Below, piece after piece: positions 21,678 to 32,784 of a stretch of DNA of 64,000 bases. Under the pieces are notes generated by a model that was given only the letters and a program-made list of their open reading frames with translations, was not told the DNA's origin and searched no databases. Both the position numbers and the translations under genes were made by a program. Position 1 is the first letter of the stretch. Every line of letters begins with the position of its first letter. Source of the DNA: Stereocaulon alpinum (Eukaryota; Ascomycota; Lecanoromycetes; Lecanorales; Stereocaulaceae); assembly GCA_018257865.1 (NCBI GenBank), contig JAEUBA010000057.1:145247-209246 (forward strand), given 5' to 3'.

Positions 21678-24600
21678 GATCCGGTCAATATGATCAAACT
21701 TCGTGTCGAATTTATACCGAGATCTCTAAACTCTGTAATGCTGGATCTCAAGATGTTGTCACCTCTCATGTGCTGACTAGATGATCTAACGGTTTCTTAT
21801 CTGTCTTGGTGCGGAGGATGTTGCCAGTCTTCAACCGCGGCTTCCAACACATCTGACCTTCTAGACACCAGAAGAACGGAATATGTCGCGTTATTGGTAG
21901 GCTTGAGACCCTGAAAGATTGAATCTGATAAGCTAATATTAACACTGTTGTCAGCCCTTTGTCCTCTTTCGGCCTCCAAAGCAAACTCCTTTTGTTCAAG
22001 TTTCAGTCTCTATAAAACGTCTAGTGCATTGATTTTGCAATTTCGATGGCTCCTCTGGCTCCGGACAAGCCTGTCAAACCGGAAATGAGTTTGAAGACCG
22101 TCAATGTCGAGCAGAGAACGTGTCAAAATCGACCGTCTAAACTATGATATATGGTAGTTCAATCAATCAGTGGCAGCTTCGAGACATCAGTCCACAGAAT
22201 TCAATTGGCTGATCTTTTCAGCGCCTGTAGCTGACAGCTTCGAAGCATAACGTCAACATAATCTACGAGAAAAGGGAGTCAAAACCTGGTCAAGAGGGGC
22301 AGGACAGGAGCTCTGTCACACAGACCCAAGTGCTCAATCTGCTTATATTGGTCACCAAGCGGCCCTAACTCCTATTTGCGACCACCAAATACCATCCCAT
22401 ACAACCGTAGCAGCCCCAAAGCAGTTCAGCTTCTATACAATCAAGCCGCTGCGGGAAATCATCCACTGCCCCTGTCAACCCTTGAATACCTATGATGGCG
22501 AGCAATCACCACTTACTTTATGTGGAAAGCTCAGCGGAGAATACGAAACGTTTGGATCCAGAATTGGGAGTTTCTAGCGGTGTTAGCGGACATAGCCTCG
22601 ATATCGATTATAAATAAAGGGAGATAAGTTAAGGTGCTGTTCCAAACGCAATCATGTTCAAACGCAGGTGGCTTTGCAAGGCTGATGAAGGCGTCGAGGA
22701 CAAGCTGTTTCGGAAAGTCATTGGATCGGTTGGGTTACTGATGCGTGATAATGGATGATGACATAGTCAATTGATATCTTTACTGCAAAGATCTCCATGT
22801 AAACACGTTGATATGGACGATGAACCAGAAATGCTGAATTATGACAGTAAAGACATGACCTTTTCGCCCCTAACGGGACTGCAACTGTGCACCCATTCCT
22901 CCACCCACCTCTTCGCCTTCGCATTATCAAACCTCCAATCCCCTTCGTGCGCTCGTCGATTCCGCTGAGCACAATGTGAATACTCGAAAAATCGATCAAA
23001 GAATCACTCTCCTTCACACTCAAAAAGTAGAGTCTTATATCTTCCCCAGCGCTGGCTCCCTTTCACACAATTGTCTCCGCCCATTCTCGATCGTCGACTT
23101 TCCGTGACTAATAATCAACATGTCGTAAGCCTTGATGGTATCGGTCATCGCCGCCAAGGCACGGCGGGATCTCTATGGAGATCGTTCTTCGCAAGGTCGA
23201 GTGGATATTTCAACCATTTCGGAAGCTGCAGTCGTAAAGCTCTAGTATGGCGTCATTCTTGAGGTCCTTATATAGGAGATCCTTATGCCAATGACCAGCG
23301 ACTTGGTAATGTGCAGCCATCTCGCTTTCTGTTAGAATACAGCGTCGCGTTGACCGTGTTCTTCTTCCTTGAGAACCCAACAAATCGTGCAGTATTAAGA
23401 TTTCAGGGACTGTAGCTGTTGAGTGTCGTACCGCGACTTGCTGCTTTCACAACGGCAGAGCTTTCTAGTAGTTTGGATATATCCTAGTATCGTAATAGGG
23501 ACATAGAGGATGTCTCGGGGTAATATTTTCAAGACTTGGCTTCTGAACTTCTTGCTTGCTACTTCGTGCTTCGGGTTGCTGTCGTGACCCTCTTTACCCC
23601 TGAGAACTGGGTGTAGTCATGCCGTCATAGAGAGACCCATGAAAGCAGCTGCAAAGAGATTTTCTAAGTGTCCGACAGTCGAATGTCGCGTGCTACTTCG
23701 GTAGCACCTGCATCTTCCAGTGACAAAGGACGAAACTGCTTTCAAGCCAATATACCAGACATCACTCCTATTTGGCCTTTTGAGAGGTCTGGTTGTTGAT
23801 CGAGTGCAGCTTCGCTAGCGTTCTGATCCGGAAGAGCGTAGGTGGGCGTCTGCTCTTATAACAGGATCCTGAATGTCGGTCTGGTTCGAGGTTCCTAGAA
23901 CTGTGGTCATTAGATATTGTGGTACTGTGATAGCTTAGCTTTTCAGTATTGAGGCGTAGATACGCTATCGTAATAGAAACCCGTAGTCAGCACGAACGAT
24001 GTCTTGGAGACTCTGAGTGTTAGAAAACTTGGGAATGACGGCAGATCATCAGCTAAAATTTTGTATACCACCCTTTGAGTGCCATTCATCTTGATATTAT
24101 ATTTCATGAGCACATCAGCAAGCACTAGCTTTAGTACTCGAGCAACAATGAATCTGCCTGGGCTGCGAACTCTGCGCAAATCACATGCCACAGCATTTAG
24201 GTAGTGACTGTAAGCTCCGAGTTTGGACACAAGACGCACCAATCACGTGGCTGCTACGACCAACAAAGGAGTTGGAACTCCTGCAGTGTTGGAAGAGAGG
24301 GGTCTTTTCATTGGCTGCAAAGAAGAGTACTTAGCTCGCTTGAATCGTCATGCTAGTCCGTCGTACGGTCACACCACAGAGCTGAAAGTGTGAGGGATGC
24401 CGCAATCAATGATGAAAACCGGAATAGATCGTAACAGGCAGTGCACGGATTGTCGTTGTATTGACTGAAGCGAACGTCGCAACACTAACCTTGAAAGGCT
24501 AAAGCTAAGGACCATTAGTGGAAGCTCATTTGGTGGCAGATGATCGGAGATTTAAGGAGACCTCCGTCCTCCTTCGCTTACCACAGCCAACAATAAAGCA

Positions 24601-25035
24601 CGCAATAACAGAGGCCCCACTCTCATGCATGCATTCGTACGCTTGACGGGGGGAAGACAGAATTTGATTGGGCGCAGCCGAATGCATGCTTACCAAATCC
24701 CCCAGCATAATTCTGTGCCACCTGCGTGGTGGTGCTTGCAATCAGGGATGGACAAGCTCGAGATGTGTTCCAATCCTCTTAATCACTGTGAAGGATCTCG
24801 GACGAAACTCTTCAAACTAAACCGATCAAGGAATGCCTAGGGTGGCTATGGTGGGGGAGACCGCCTATTCTGCGGCACACGCTGGAGTACTGGTAGGATG
24901 CCCTCTTCTATTTCTCTAACCTCTATACTGGCCAACTTCTGCGTGTCAGAGCTTAGACAATGATCACTTTTTCTCTTGTCTATTTTCATATTCCAACGTC
25001 CATTGTAAACATTGTCTACAATCAACTCTGTCAAT
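21678..25035. other. Long accessory intergenic region with gene relics
   Basis: Holds a cytochrome P450 C-terminal relic (23943-24242) and a possible frameshifted relic at 22839-23148. A minus-strand frame at 21797-21979 ending SVLLVSRRSDVLEAAVEDWQ reads like protein but has no identifiable partner. No intact gene is supported. Confidence 0.45.
23943..24242 (-). pseudogene. Cytochrome P450 C-terminal relic
   Basis: The minus-strand frame contains SPGRFIVARVLKLVLADVLM followed by KYNIKM, which matches the haem-binding loop and L helix of fungal P450s (CSPGRF-x5-K-L-x-L-A-x2-L-x2-Y-x-I-K). The residue where the haem-ligating cysteine should be is Arg (codon at 24165-24167), one transition away from Cys. 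The K helix, PERF region and I helix are not found upstream, and the segment between the loop and the membrane end is short. I read it as the broken end of a P450 gene. A diverged expressed fragment is very unlikely because the haem ligand is missing. Confidence 0.5.
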
Positions 25036-26638
25036 ATGTCGTCTCCACAGTAGGTATCCAAATCGAAGACTACCTAGCTCTAGCACCGCCTTCTTAGTGA
25101 AGCCCAACTTTGTCAACCCGCCTAATTTTAAGCCCAGACTTGTTGTCTTAGAAGCAATTCTTACTTCTTCGATGCTTTTGACTGTTCTCATGCGGCTTTT
25201 CGTACGCGCAAAAATAACGAAGGTTTGGGGATGGGACGACTGTTAGTCGATGCAATGATTCAAGTCATGTGCTCGGGGCTAACGAGCTACAGACACTTGT
25301 GTTATCGCCGCTGTAGGAGTCTCCGGCCACGATTGATGCGAAGATGCTAATTGATCTCAAAGTGTGGATCGTTGGCTCATATGATTGATTTTACACAAAG
25401 TGAAACCTCTCAAATCTGCTTTCCTGGCCACTGTTCTCACGACTTGCAGTGTCTGGGGTCGGATCTGAGCGGCGTCTTGGGAACATCAGAGTAGCCACTC
25501 TCCTCGATGCTCATGATTCTCGAGTAAGCTTACCTTACCTTAGCCCCTGTTGCATTCGCTCAGAAACAGCTAACAAGTACAAGGTACCCTTAGCGGCCAA
25601 TATTATTTTCGCATTGACGATCTTCTTCGCAAAGCTCTCCATCATGCTACTCTACCTTCGCATATTTACACTCGACCACCGCATGCGCCTGTTTATTTAC
25701 CTTGGAATAATATTTCAAGCTCTGTATTATAGTGCCATGATCGGTGTTGGAATTGGCGCAGTCGTAGAGTGCAACGGCCCTTCGCAACTCACCCACCAAC
25801 TCTGTGCGAACTTCAGGGCTGTCGTTGTTTTGAACGTTACAATCAACGCTGTCACCGACATTTATGTCCTCCTGCTCCCTGTCCCGTGTGTTCTGAAATT
25901 GCAACTTAGCAGAAGGCATAGGTTGGGACTGTTACTGGTGTTTGCAAGTGGTGTCGTGTACGCAGTGAACCTCTTGCTACCCTAGAGCCAAGCTAATTTC
26001 AAGCCTCAGGACTTGTATCGTCAGTTTGGCTCGGTTGATTAACGTCTGCGTCCATTATAATGATCGTGGCATACTGTGGGTTCAAGCCTCGACTGCTCAA
26101 GGAACGTACGTTATCCCAACTTCGTGGAACTCTTTTCTCTCTTCCCACACGTTCGAGCACAATTAAGCTGCTCCTGCTAATACGAGCACTCTCTAGTATT
26201 TTTGAGATCAATCTCGCCATCATTGTCGCCTGCGCCACCTGCTTCCCAGCCTTCTTCGCCAAAATCAGAGAATTGAGCACCAGTATCCTATCTTTCCTCC
26301 GATCCCGTATCGTGAACATCACAGACCGCTCCGAGACTAGTATCCAAATAGGATCCGGTCACCAACCGGCAGTGATCAAGAAGGCATCAACTCATTCGGA
26401 TGGATGGTATGGTGACGAAGCAAAACTGAAAGATGATTGCTACTTCGAGCTACATGATCTCAATGATTTCGGTGGCGCCACTGTTGTGCATGCTAATGGT
26501 AGGACCGGTGGTCTAGCTACTGATCAACATGACATGGTGGACGATCAATTGGGCATTGTGAGGACGATGCAGTACGATGTCGACTTTCGCTCGCGTTCAA
26601 GCCAAGGATCTTGTCCCTTAGAAGACCCCTGGAGCTAA
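25036..26638 (+). CDS. PTH11-like seven-helix membrane receptor (fungal rhodopsin-like domain), ~404 aa
   Basis: Exons: ?25036-25049, 25084-25241, 25293-25312, 25363-25399, 25450-25523, 25584-25957, 26010-26105, 26197-26638. The spliced frame is open and matches the family throughout: PNFVNPPNF, WGWDDY|T after helix 1, VPLAANIIFALTIFFAKLSI, FASGVV|TCIVSLARLI and GT|IFEINLAIIVACA. Seven hydrophobic helices follow, then a hydrophilic cytoplasmic tail of ~140 residues. Members of this large Pezizomycotina family are thought to be plasma-membrane receptors; Magnaporthe Pth11 acts in surface sensing. Most introns are 50-60 nt with GCTAAC/GCTAAT branch sites. The start is uncertain: ATG 25036 needs a 34-nt first intron, which is very short. 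Unspliced, the gene looks broken, but every break is an intron. Confidence 0.8.
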
Positions 26639-26886
26639 GCTCCGGGGCGGAGAATTGGAGATACTGTACCGGGCTGTAGCCCTACAAGTCTAGCGGGTTA
26701 GTAAGTCTTACCGGTCGGGGGATGACCCTCCTAGTTCTAGCGCCTTCCAAGGCGAAACTGTCCCGCCCTCGGCACATGCTCTTGGCGTCCATCGAAAGCC
26801 TTTACACAAAACGTTGAACCACCCTCTTGACCCTACCACCACTCAACCCCCTCTAACTCTTCAATCGAACACTCAAACCTCTCACA

Positions 26887-27518
26887 ATGACATCCCAACC
26901 ACCCCCCGACCCCCCAACAATCCGCTTCGCAACAGAAGAAGGTACCTCCCCTCCCCTGCCCACCCCCACCTATCCCCACAACCTCAACTAACCACCCCCC
27001 CCCCACCCCCAGACATCCCCACAATCCTCTCCCTAATCCACGAACTAGCCGCCTACGAACACGCCTCATCCTCCGTCCTCGCAACCTCATCCACCCTCCT
27101 CGCAACCCTAACCTTCCCCTCAAACCCCTCATCCGGCTACGCAAAAACCCTCCTCATCTTCCCGCCCCCCACTGATACAACCACCACCCCACCCTGCGCC
27201 GGCTTCGCCCTCTACTTCCCCTCCTACTCAACCTGGCGCGCCGCACCAGGAATCTACCTCGAAGACCTCTTCGTCCGCCCCGCCTACCGGGGGCGCGGCT
27301 ACGGGACCGCGCTCCTGAAACGTTTAGCGCAGGAGACGAAAGCAATTGGGGGAGAGAGGTTAGAGTGGAGTGTGCTGAAGTGGAATGAGCCGTCTATTAA
27401 GTTCTATGAGGGTGTGGGGGCGAAGATGAAGAGCGAGTGGGTTGGGATGAGGGTAGAGGGGCAGGAGGTGGCGAGGATGGCAGGGGAGGCGGGGACGGAA
27501 GAAGAAAAGGAGCGATAA
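26887..27518 (+). CDS. GNAT N-acetyltransferase, diamine/SSAT-like, 186 aa
   Basis: Exons 26887-26941 and 27013-27518; the 71-nt phase-1 intron (GTACCT...CCCCAG) is almost all pyrimidine. The protein starts MTSQPPPDPPTIRFATEEDI, typical of GNAT strand 1. Acetyl-CoA-binding motif A is EDLFVRPAYRGRGYGTALLK (R-G-x-G-x-G pattern present) and motif B is LEWSVLKWNEPSIKFYEGVG; both resemble spermidine/spermine and thialysine acetyltransferases. The predicted reaction is acetyl-CoA-dependent N-acetylation of a small polyamine-like or amino-acid-like amine in the cytosol; the substrate is inferred. Composition is odd: the first half of the coding strand is C-rich and nearly G-free, the last ~230 bp is G-rich. 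Confidence 0.85.
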
Positions 27519-27841
27519 TGCGTGAGTAGCGGTAGGGGTGGGATGGGATTAAGTAATAGCGACGGCAGCCAGCACCAGCGAATTTGATTCCCAAGTCAGC
27601 ACAGCACAAAAGTGGAGAAGTGGTAGAATACTTGAGCATCAAGGCAGCATCGAACACGCTATATCCGAGCTAGCGACTCCGCACTCTGCGGCATCCACAT
27701 CCACACAATTATTGTTCGCCCCCGCTCCCGAAATTGTAACGGGATGTTTTCGTGTCACGTACAGGGTAGAGAATACGCAGGCGCCCGCGCACCAACCAAA
27801 AAAGTGAAGACGCAAGAACCCATCCATACCAACAAAACAAA
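27519..27841. other. Intergenic region between GNAT gene and tRNA
   Basis: 3' flank of the acetyltransferase gene and the downstream side of the tRNA gene (terminator side). A T-run expected for RNA polymerase III termination is not obvious: the minus-strand sequence directly past the tRNA continues TTTGTTTTG (27830-27841), which may serve. Confidence 0.4.
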
Positions 27842-27959
27842 TGAACCACACCCGACTCGAACGGGTAACCTTCTGGAAACCCCAATTCAGTTCATTTCAG
27901 ACACAGCTTCATCAATCTGGAATCTGGAATCAGATGCGCTACCATTGCGCCAGCGGTCC
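27842..27959 (-). tRNA. tRNA-Trp (CCA) with intron
   Basis: Minus strand. The acceptor stem GGACCGC pairs with GTGGTTC; the D arm is GCGC-AATGGTA-GCGC; the anticodon stem starts TCTGA with loop TTCCAGA, giving anticodon CCA; the T arm is ACCCG-TTCGAGT-CGGGT. About 45 nt of intron separate the loop from the 3' half of the anticodon stem (CCAGA), after position 37 as usual. One anticodon-stem pair is A-C (31-39). The discriminator base is A. The intron begins with a near copy of the loop sequence (ATTCCAG twice in a row). Confidence 0.85.
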
Positions 27960-28344
27960 GAATATTGCAATCGAGAAGGAGTCTATTCGCCACTACAATG
28001 AAAGGAAAGCGAAGCGATTAAGTGACCGGTGGGGAATGGTCAGTGATTCAGGGGTCCGAGTGGCAATGTTCATTTTGCGTAGGATAAGGGAAGGGACGGT
28101 CAGATGAGTGTGGGATTGCTCTCCGTTGCTTTGCGTAATGCTCCTTTGATGAGAATGTTTGAAGCTATACAACGAGAAGCAAGGTAACTACGTAGATGAA
28201 GCAGGTACCTAGCAAAAGCAACGCCGACCTCATCAAATGTCCACCTAGAGTAGATAAGCGCTATGCAGTAACGTTGCAATGTACAATGATCCAGCATATG
28301 TTCATCATGCAACCCACTTCTACTTCTCCTTCTCATCCACTTCA
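27960..28344. other. Intergenic region
   Basis: Between the tRNA 5' end and the 3' end of the GH55 gene. No supported element. Confidence 0.5.
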
Positions 28345-30991
28345 TTAACCACTCTTGAAGTAGAATATCGTACTTGGAAAGACATTGTAGTTATAGATGT
28401 TCGTTGCAATCTTGCCCGTGTCCTTGGTGACCATGGCAGTCGATCCAACGGTGTTGAGGTTGTAAACGTAAAGCTTCGTTGTCGCAGCGCTGTCATAAGT
28501 GAAGATATTGCTCTGACATTGGGGATTAGCGCTCTGGACCGAGCAGCTGGTACTGTAGTTGTTGAAGAACGAGTACAGCCCTGCTCCGTAAACGTGGATA
28601 TCGGTACATGCCGTGATCCTTAGACCGAATCCCATACTGCAAGTAGCCGGGCTCCCAGACGGACAGTAGGTGTTGAAGTTCGGATCGTTAAGCGCGTTGT
28701 TGATGGGATACGGATAGATAGCTATTGGGTTTGGCTGGTAGTACGCTGTCTCAGTCTGAATCTGACCCATGAAGATGTTCTTCGTGCTTTGGAGTTGGTA
28801 CTGATAACGGGCATGATGCTCTACGGCCGTCCCGACAAGCCAGAAAGTGCCCGCCGTACTCTCAATGTACAGCCCTCGGCCCGTGTAAACCGTGATCTGG
28901 GAGAGACTGGGATCTTCGACATCGTGATCTGCAGTCCACAGCCAGACATTCTCCATGTACAGTGCCGCAGCGGTCTTGGTAATATGCATTGACATGTAAG
29001 CCGCTTCGCATTTTGCATTGATAGCAGTTGATCCGGCTGAGGCAGGACAATTAGCCTTTTGAAGGTTTGAGCCAGCGAAGCCGCCAATACGGGTGTGTAC
29101 GTCCCACATTCCTGACGGAGAGCCGGAGGTGGAAGACAAGTTCCATCTGATGAGAATCGCGCCAGCTTGTGCACCTTGCGTAGAGACAATCATATCGCTC
29201 CACTCGACTATGCCCGCATCACCTGCATTTCCGACCTGGACAACTGCTTGAGGGTTGTTGATATCGGAGAAGTAAGTGCCGCTTGACATGATGACGGAGT
29301 ATGTTTCGCCAACAATCTTGGAGCCACTGGGAATGAAGATTGTTTTAGTCACTCTGTACGTGCCAGCGTCCACAAAGACAACCTGTCCGGCAGCCGCGGC
29401 GGCCGTGATAGTATTTTGCAAGGCAGTAGAATCATCAGTCACACCGTCGCCTTTGGCTCCACCAGTTCGCACGCTTCTGAATGATGTGACTGGCAAATTG
29501 TTGTATTGCGGCTTAGATCTTTCATAGTACTTGCTTCCCACAATTAAAGAAGCCGGACGCGTAGGAGCTGTGAAAGATCCTTGGGTCGTACTTGGTCCAT
29601 TGGGGGTGTAAGCATTACCGGAACCCCAAGCGCCTATTGTTAGTGTTCCCCCGGCCAGCAGGGTTGCGCCTGATGTACGCAGCTTCACGGCAATAGGTGT
29701 GTTCGATAGAACAACATTCTCGATGATTAGACTGTCTGCTGTTGCGGGCTTAGACGTCCCGCCAACACGGTTTGTGAGAACTGCAACGCCCGTATTGGTG
29801 AAGGTGCTGTCAAGCAAAGTCACAGAGCCTACAGTTAGAGGGTTGGCGTTATTATTAGTCATATCAATACCGACTTGGCAATTGTTGATGCTGATAGATT
29901 TGTACGTCCAGCCCCAATTCCAGATCTGGCTAATGGCAGTCACGCAGTTGTAGAATGCGAGGTTTCTGCTCACAATGTTAGCATCTCTTCTCGTAACGTT
30001 GCCATCGTTACCCATACCGGACTGTAAACTGCTGGTTGCCAAAGACGACACCATTGAGGCCGCCGTAGAAGGTGAGGTCATTCATAAACCCACCAGAGCC
30101 ACCTTCGATGAAGACACCCTGATGCTGGGTGCCTGAAGCACTCGACATCTTGAAAACAATATTTTGCAAGCTCGTTGCCTGGGCCGTAGGCCAATGTATT
30201 CCTGTAGCTGACGAGCTTGATGGAATGGCCGTTAAATCGATGACCAAATTCCTTATCTGGCGCCAGAAGACATTGGTCGCTATAATTCCGTCAGCATCCA
30301 AGTCCAAACAGCATATAATGCTAGCATTCACCTCCGTAGCTCAGAACACCAGCAGCATTTCCAGGCTCATATTGGTCTCCGTCGATCACACCGAGACCTG
30401 TAAAGCCAGGAGTCGCTTTCAACACAGGCATGGCATTGGGATCTCCAATCAACTGCGTGTAGTAGTAGTCGAGGATGGAGGAGGAGACGATATATGTCCC
30501 TGCAGGGAAGTAGACAACAGCAGGAGTAGTTGTGGTGGATTGGCATGAACCTGGGGCGCATCTATTGCCATCACTGATAGCTCGCTGGATAGCAGCTGTA
30601 TCGTCCGTGACACCATCACTGGAAATCATCAGCAAGCGTCAAAGTAGTTGGTTGATTAGGCTCACCCTTTGGCTCCATAGGTCTTCACGTTCCGAAAGAT
30701 TGTATAGCCGGTATTGGAATTGAAGGCTGCCTTGCCTTGATGCGTGATAGATTCATACCAGTAGGGGTAGGAAGCTGCAGGCGCTGCCACAGCGTTGACC
30801 TGCGCATGGGGAGCTGCAGCCGGAGATGCAGCTGCAAGTGCAGCTTTGGCAGCTCCAGTCGGGCCATTGTAGGCGGTATACTTGTTGAAACTAGCCAGCT
30901 CCTGTGCTACTGCTTCTTGCACAAATGGGATGACCAATTGCTCGCCCAAAGCGAGCGGCAGTGGTAGAAGTAAAAGAGCCAAGAGATGCAT
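28345..30991 (-). CDS. Secreted GH55 exo-beta-1,3-glucanase, 831 aa
   Basis: Exons 30666-30991, 30332-30618, 30018-30279 and 28345-29965; introns of 47, 52 and 52 nt with phases 2, 1 and 2. Residues 1-16 are a signal peptide (MHLLALLLLPLPLALG). Two tandem pectate-lyase-like beta-helix domains each open with the same motif: YGAKGDGVTDDTAA at ~105-118 and GGAKGDGVTDDSTA at ~460. Other family marks are NVFWRQIRNLVIDLTA, GVFIEGGSGGFMNDL, NCVTAISQIWNWGWTYKSI and VEHHARYQYQL. GH55 enzymes release glucose (or a disaccharide) from laminarin-type beta-1,3-glucan; the secreted form acts on fungal, algal or plant callose walls. The length fits the family. The nearby upstream flank has a TATA-like element and a perfect TGACTCA site. 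No frame damage is seen. Confidence 0.9.
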
Positions 30992-31049
30992 AACAATGAG
31001 CCTACTAATGATTGGGGAAACGAGTGTGGGGACCGTGAGGCCAGTGATT

Positions 31050-31068
31050 ATAAGTTATATATGAGTCA
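31050..31068 (-). promoter_or_regulatory. TATA-like element with adjacent TGACTCA (Gcn4/CpcA-type) site
   Basis: Read on the minus strand: TGACTCA (31062-31068) directly followed by ATATATAACTTATA (31050-31063, one-base overlap region), 60-75 bp upstream of the GH55 start. TGACTCA is the consensus of the bZIP regulator Gcn4/CpcA, which answers amino-acid starvation. Its tight spacing to the TATA run makes chance less likely, but no test was possible. Confidence 0.4.
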
Positions 31069-32784
31069 ATTGAGGTAAAAACAAATGAGTGTCGTCCGCA
31101 GCAGAGCGGGGAAAGAGCGAATGGGGGGTTATGAAAGGAAGGAGAGAAGGAGTTGAAGACGTTATAGTCTTATAGATAATTACGTACCCCAAAGCCGCGG
31201 CCAGAGCCGATCGTGGCTGGCTGAACATTGCGCCATGACAGTTAACTTACGTTACCAGCAGCTGAAGCGAAGCCCAGCGGAAGCTCAAATGAAGACGGCG
31301 TCGGGGTCACCATCTTGGAGAGCTTCAGACGCGTTTGATTGGTGGAGTCCTCGTTTACGGCTCAAAGCTATTGTCTCTAGGAGGTTAAGGGGATGAATCG
31401 AGGATGCTTGAGGTAATTTGCTGAGGCACTTTACGCGAACTACTTTAGGGGCCGCCCGGGTAGGGCAGATCATCGCGTGAGGGCTAACGACAACCCCGGT
31501 CTGGGTCAAGGCATGCTCGGCATCTTCCCTATGAGGCTCAGGGGTTTCCATCATCTGGGGGCCGAAACGTTTGGTATCCTGATTCCTGATTCGGTAGTTT
31601 GAGCCGCCAAACAAACATCTGGCTCGCCTGGTCTCGTTATGTCCGCCACCACCGCTCTCTGACTCTTAACGCTTGGCATGTTAATTTCCCGTTCGAGTAG
31701 TAGAGCAGATTCATAGAGTCTGCTTTTGCAACTACCAAGGAGCCTATTGCTGAACTTACTGGTTACAAGTGGGTGCTCGAAGACGCTGTATGATTATTAT
31801 ACCGGCCGCTCGGACTTACCGTCTCACTTTTCCAGCCAGATGCGAGTATGGAGCTGTGCATGCGAAGTCTCAATGTTGACACGGCATGCCGCTCCGGGCA
31901 AGTAAAGCCTCTATCAGCATACTCACGGACAGCTGCACTTTTTGGGATAGTCCGTAGCTCGGGCCACATAGTTAGCCTGGATGTGGGAGGCAATGAAGTG
32001 AAACATCTTTCTGTATAGTGGGCAACATTGCTAGTGGTCTTGACAAGCGCGTCAAGCTCAAAAGCTCGGGGGTTTGAGCGCCAAGCCAGAGGTGACTTAG
32101 CAAAAGCGCTACCTCAACCAGCAAGCACTCGGTGGGTGCCTCTCAGACATCATCGGGAATGTGAGTCTAGGCCCACTCATTATTGCATACAGTGTGGATG
32201 GGAGTAACGAGTCAACGTTTCAGACCAGTGCACTGCCCTGCACGTTGAAACTTCATCCCACGCAGGTGTATCTACGCCACAGCCACGACGGAGGCGGCCT
32301 TTTTGGCAAATCAACTCCATGTAGTAATACGGAGCGTACCTTTACAGAGGTGGGTGTCAAGCAGTGGGCCTGAACCACTTTTCCTTGGCTGCGTACCATC
32401 CTCAAGGTATCGTGCAATGTAGGCACTCAGCATGTGGGGCAGAAGTTTGAAACCCTGCGAGCTTAAATTGCGAGCCCGGGACATTGGTCGTGCAGCCTTT
32501 GAGAAAGATCAATAGAGCGCCCAGACTTGCTTCTTTCGCTTGTTGATGAATGATTGGAAACACTTTCACAATGACAAGCATGATAAGCTGACCGACTGTC
32601 CACGGAGCTGGCAGTTGCAGGACACGTGGCAATTGCGCCTCTGTAGCTGAGCGGTATGAGTCTAACAGCCTTGCAGTATGATATTTGAGATGTACATATA
32701 TATGTCCTGCTGGTGCTCCTCTTTCAAAAGTGTAGCTGCGCCAAGGATCCAATAGCCTTATCCACAGTTCCTGGGGACAGCGTC
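31069..32784. other. Intergenic region
   Basis: No supported gene. Short frames (31285-31614 minus, 31763-31993 minus, 32161-32373 plus) lack motifs. A TATA-like acatatatatg run lies at 32692-32702, ~85 bp before the second receptor gene. Confidence 0.5.

Noticed and set aside
24846..25191. Minus-strand frames over the start of the first PTH11-like gene
   Set aside because: Shadows of the plus-strand exon containing VNPPNFKPRLVVLE.
25449..26638. First PTH11-like gene judged a pseudogene because of in-frame stops after NLLLP and before FEINLA
   Set aside because: Both breaks are removed by introns with good branch and acceptor sites (25958-26009 and 26106-26196), and the spliced protein matches the family.
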